A DNA stretch of 34,254 bases from NCBI GenBank assembly GCA_017473905.1, contig JAFUJA010000021.1, forward strand, positions 1 through 34,254, in the 5' to 3' direction. This DNA comes from Lachnospiraceae bacterium (GTDB taxonomy: Bacteria > Bacillota > Clostridia > Lachnospirales > Lachnospiraceae). Both the position numbers and the translations under genes were made by a program. Shown here one piece after another: positions 32,298 through 34,254 of this stretch (within the stretch, counting starts at the first letter, position 1; every line of letters starts with the position of its first letter). The notes under the pieces are model-generated. The model was not told the DNA's origin. It saw nothing but the letters and a program-made list of their open reading frames with translations, and made no database searches.

Positions 32298-32768
32298 ATG
32301 GAATTTCCTTACACCGTCCGCAGGGCGAAAAAAGACGAATGGGAAGAAGCCATGGCTGTTGCCTGGCGTACTTTTATGAAATTTGAAGCGGATGATTATA
32401 CGGAAGAGGGTATTCAAAGCTTTTCGGATTTTATTTCCGGTGAGAGACTCCGGAAGATGTTTCTCCTGGGGGAATATCATTTGTGGGTAGCCCTGGACGG
32501 AGATAACATCATCGGACTGATTTCCATGCGGAACAGAAGACATATTTCCCTGCTTTTTGTAGAGGAGAAATACCATAAAAAAGGTGTGGGTACCGCTCTG
32601 ATGAAGGAGCTTTGGACTTACCTGCGTGCCAACAGGGAAACCTGTTGTACCGTAAACGGGGCACCTTATGCCGTAGGCTTTTATCATCGTCTTGGTTTTG
32701 AAGACAGGGATAAGGAGCAGACGGAAGAGGGCATCCGTTTTACCCCTATGATAAAACATTTGACTTAA
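32298..32768 (+). CDS. GNAT-family N-acetyltransferase
   Basis: This 156-residue single-domain GNAT transfers an acetyl group from acetyl-CoA. Motif A with the pyrophosphate loop reads LLFVEEKYHKKGVGTALMKE (about residues 82-101). The C-terminal APYAVGFYHRLGFEDRDKE is the usual motif B. Acceptor unknown. AAGGAG lies 7-8 nt before the ATG, 11 nt after the DUF1002 gene, so co-transcription is likely. Confidence 0.9.
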   Translation: MEFPYTVRRAKKDEWEEAMAVAWRTFMKFEADDYTEEGIQSFSDFISGERLRKMFLLGEYHLWVALDGDNIIGLISMRNRRHISLLFVEEKYHKKGVGTALMKELWTYLRANRETCCTVNGAPYAVGFYHRLGFEDRDKEQTEEGIRFTPMIKHLT

Positions 32769-32780
32769 GGAGGAGTACAA

Positions 32781-33575
32781 ATGAATGCTTTAACGGATCC
32801 TAACGGATGGTTTGTCCGTTTTACCAGCAGACTTCTGGATTTGATAGTGCTGGGGGCTCTTACCATGGTTTGTTGCATTCCGGTTGTTACCATCGGTGCG
32901 GCATTGTCTGCCAATCATGCGGTAACCATTAACATGGCACTGCAAAAGGATACCTACCTTTTTGCCAATTATTTTTCTGCTTTTGGGAAGAATTTCAAAA
33001 AGGCTACGGCAATCTGGCTGATTTGTCTTGCAGGCATCTGTCTGGTGGGCGCTAATTTTTATCTGCTGCTTACGAAGGCGGAGCTTCTGGGAGATACCCT
33101 GCAGACCGTATTATTTGTTGCAGGCTGTCTGCTTGCTGTGTTGCTGGCATTTGTGATTGAGTTCGCATTTCCCCTGCAGGCCCGGTTTGAAAATAAAATC
33201 GGCGTGACTCTGAAAAATGCATTTTTCATCAGTCTTGCCAAGTTCCCTACCGCATTTACCATGCTGGTGGTGCATGTGCTTCTGGTTCTGGTTGCGGCAT
33301 TTTTTACCGTACTGATTCCGGTGGTCATTTATGTGGAATTTGCCTTTGTGACATATTTTATGGCATTTAGTTATATCAAGGTTTTTGCTTCTCTGGGAGA
33401 CAAGGAGGCAGCACAGGTGCTGGGATATGCCAAGGAAGAGGATAAGGATTCCGATGAGGGAGAAGAATCCGATAAAAAAGAAGAAGTTACGGAAGTAAAA
33501 GCTGAAGAGGAAACCGACAACGGGGAATCCGAATCTGAGGAAAAGAAAGCCGTAGAAGAAACAACGGAAGCATAA
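32781..33575 (+). CDS. YesL-like DUF624 membrane protein
   Basis: The 264-residue protein has about five helices and the DUF624/YesL signature at its N-terminus (TSRLLDLIVLGALTMVCCIP followed by TIGAALSANHAVTINMALQKD). The last 55 residues form a highly charged Glu/Lys tail not usual for the family. YesL-type proteins often accompany carbohydrate ABC transporters; the next gene encodes a sugar-type ABC ATPase. AAGGAGGAG lies before the ATG. Confidence 0.85.
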   Translation: MNALTDPNGWFVRFTSRLLDLIVLGALTMVCCIPVVTIGAALSANHAVTINMALQKDTYLFANYFSAFGKNFKKATAIWLICLAGICLVGANFYLLLTKAELLGDTLQTVLFVAGCLLAVLLAFVIEFAFPLQARFENKIGVTLKNAFFISLAKFPTAFTMLVVHVLLVLVAAFFTVLIPVVIYVEFAFVTYFMAFSYIKVFASLGDKEAAQVLGYAKEEDKDSDEGEESDKKEEVTEVKAEEETDNGESESEEKKAVEETTEA

Positions 33576-33576
33576 A

Positions 33577-33700
33577 ATTGTCAACTCGACAATCTGCACA
33601 ATAAAATTTGCAATGAGTGTACAAATTGTCCTCTAAAAAAGGGGAAAAGAAGTGCAAGTAGCAATTTTTACAAGGATTTTCGAAAAAATTGTGTAATTGT
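33577..33700. promoter_or_regulatory. Intergenic cluster of ATTGT/ACAAT elements
   Basis: ATTGTC-5-GACAAT (33577-33593), ACAAATTGT palindrome (33621-33629), and ATTGT at 33688 and 33696 all lie in the 203-nt gap upstream of the sugar ATPase gene. They may be operators; AT-richness makes chance plausible. Confidence 0.3.
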
Positions 33701-33727
33701 GGCATAGCATTTAAAAGCACTTTTCGA

Positions 33728-33733
33728 TATACT
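33728..33733 (+). promoter_or_regulatory. -10 element of the sugar ATPase promoter
   Basis: TATACT lies 45 nt before the gene. No clear -35 at 16-18 nt. Confidence 0.35.
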
Positions 33734-33778
33734 CTTAACAGTAAGATTTTTAATCTAATATTCTAGGAGGAAAAAACA

Positions 33779-34254
33779 ATGGCAGGATTATCCTTAAAAA
33801 ACGTATGTAAAGTATATCCTAACGGATTTGAAGCGGTTAAAGATTTCAATCTTGATATCGCTGATCAGGAGTTCATCATCTTCGTAGGACCTTCAGGATG
33901 TGGTAAGTCTACTACACTCCGTATGATCGCTGGTCTTGAAGACATCAGCTCCGGTGAATTAAGAATCGGTGACAGACTTGTTAACGAAGTAGAACCTAAG
34001 GACAGAGATATCGCGATGGTATTCCAGAACTACGCTCTGTATCCTCATATGTCAGTATATGACAACATGGCTTTCGGTCTTAAGTTAAGAAAAGTTCCGA
34101 AAGATGAAATCGATAAAATGGTTAAAGAAGCAGCTAAGATCCTTGACTTAACTCCACTTCTTGATCGTAAGCCTAAGGCTCTGTCAGGTGGTCAGAGACA
34201 GCGTGTTGCTATGGGACGTGCTATCGTTCGTAATCCTAAGGTATTCCTTATGGA
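33779..34254 (+). CDS. ugpC: MsmX/UgpC-type sugar ABC transporter ATP-binding protein (3' partial)
   Basis: The frame is open to the right edge, with 158 residues visible. It shows Walker [11 protein letters not shown], the Q-loop [22 protein letters not shown], the signature [15 protein letters not shown], and ends just inside Walker B (VFLMD). In Firmicutes one such ATPase often serves many sugar importers; ugpC is the conventional database name and does not prove glycerol-phosphate transport. AGGAGG is at 33765-33770. Codon use is markedly more uniform than in most neighbours, suggesting high expression. Confidence 0.93.
   Translation, partial: MAGLSLKNVCKVYPNGFEAVKDFNLDIADQEFIIFVGPSGCGKSTTLRMIAGLEDISSGELRIGDRLVNEVEPKDRDIAMVFQNYALYPHMSVYDNMAFGLKLRKVPKDEIDKMVKEAAKILDLTPLLDRKPKALSGGQRQRVAMGRAIVRNPKVFLM

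Overview
The window looks like a chromosomal segment of a Gram-positive anaerobe of the class Clostridia, most likely a Lachnospiraceae-type gut Firmicute. The signs are strong AGGAGG-type ribosome binding sites, a moderate G+C core, a large SRP RNA with an Alu domain, and a gene set (VanW, DUF1002, YesL/DUF624, DUF6320-like zinc ribbon, B12-radical SAM/DUF4080, YezG-type immunity protein) typical of that group. This is inference from gene content; there is no 16S rRNA in the window. Nearly all genes run on the + strand; one is on the - strand. No CRISPR array, tRNA, rRNA or insertion sequence was seen.

Region 1-3000 is AT-rich and accessory. It holds the 3' end of a polymorphic toxin gene with a nuclease tip, its YezG-like immunity gene, and two diverged copies of a small two-helix membrane protein. 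The copies share a perfect 51-nt block. A short, possibly frameshifted ORF lies between them. A 20-bp terminator hairpin at 2997-3049 closes the island and also carries the -10 element and Shine-Dalgarno of the next gene.

Region 3050-8791: a histidine kinase/response regulator pair; a NifX-like cofactor-binding protein with a His/Cys tail, preceded by stacked terminator-like hairpins; an EamA transporter; a pseudouridine synthase; and an AI-2E-type membrane protein. Region 8795-13148: a DUF4956 membrane protein with a CotH-kinase protein, then S-adenosylhomocysteine hydrolase.

Region 13165-20354: a polar amino acid ABC importer (binding lipoprotein, permease, ATPase) translationally coupled to a B12-binding radical SAM protein. 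Next come an MBOAT O-acyltransferase with an SGNH partner (probable cell-surface polymer acetylation) and endonuclease III. The end of nth overlaps a convergent membrane protein gene by 77 nt. That gene diverges from an unlisted 34-residue single-helix protein, and the two candidate promoters lie in the coding or start region of the opposite gene.

Region 21147-29101: VanW protein, AIR-synthase-like protein, an Lrp regulator overlapping an aminotransferase (AlaR-AlaT-like), TrmL, a condensation-fold acyltransferase paired with a zinc-ribbon membrane protein, SRP RNA, and PgeF. Region 29139-34254: MetG, a DUF1002 exported protein, a GNAT acetyltransferase, a YesL-like membrane protein, and the start of a highly codon-biased MsmX/UgpC-type sugar ABC ATPase cut by the right edge.
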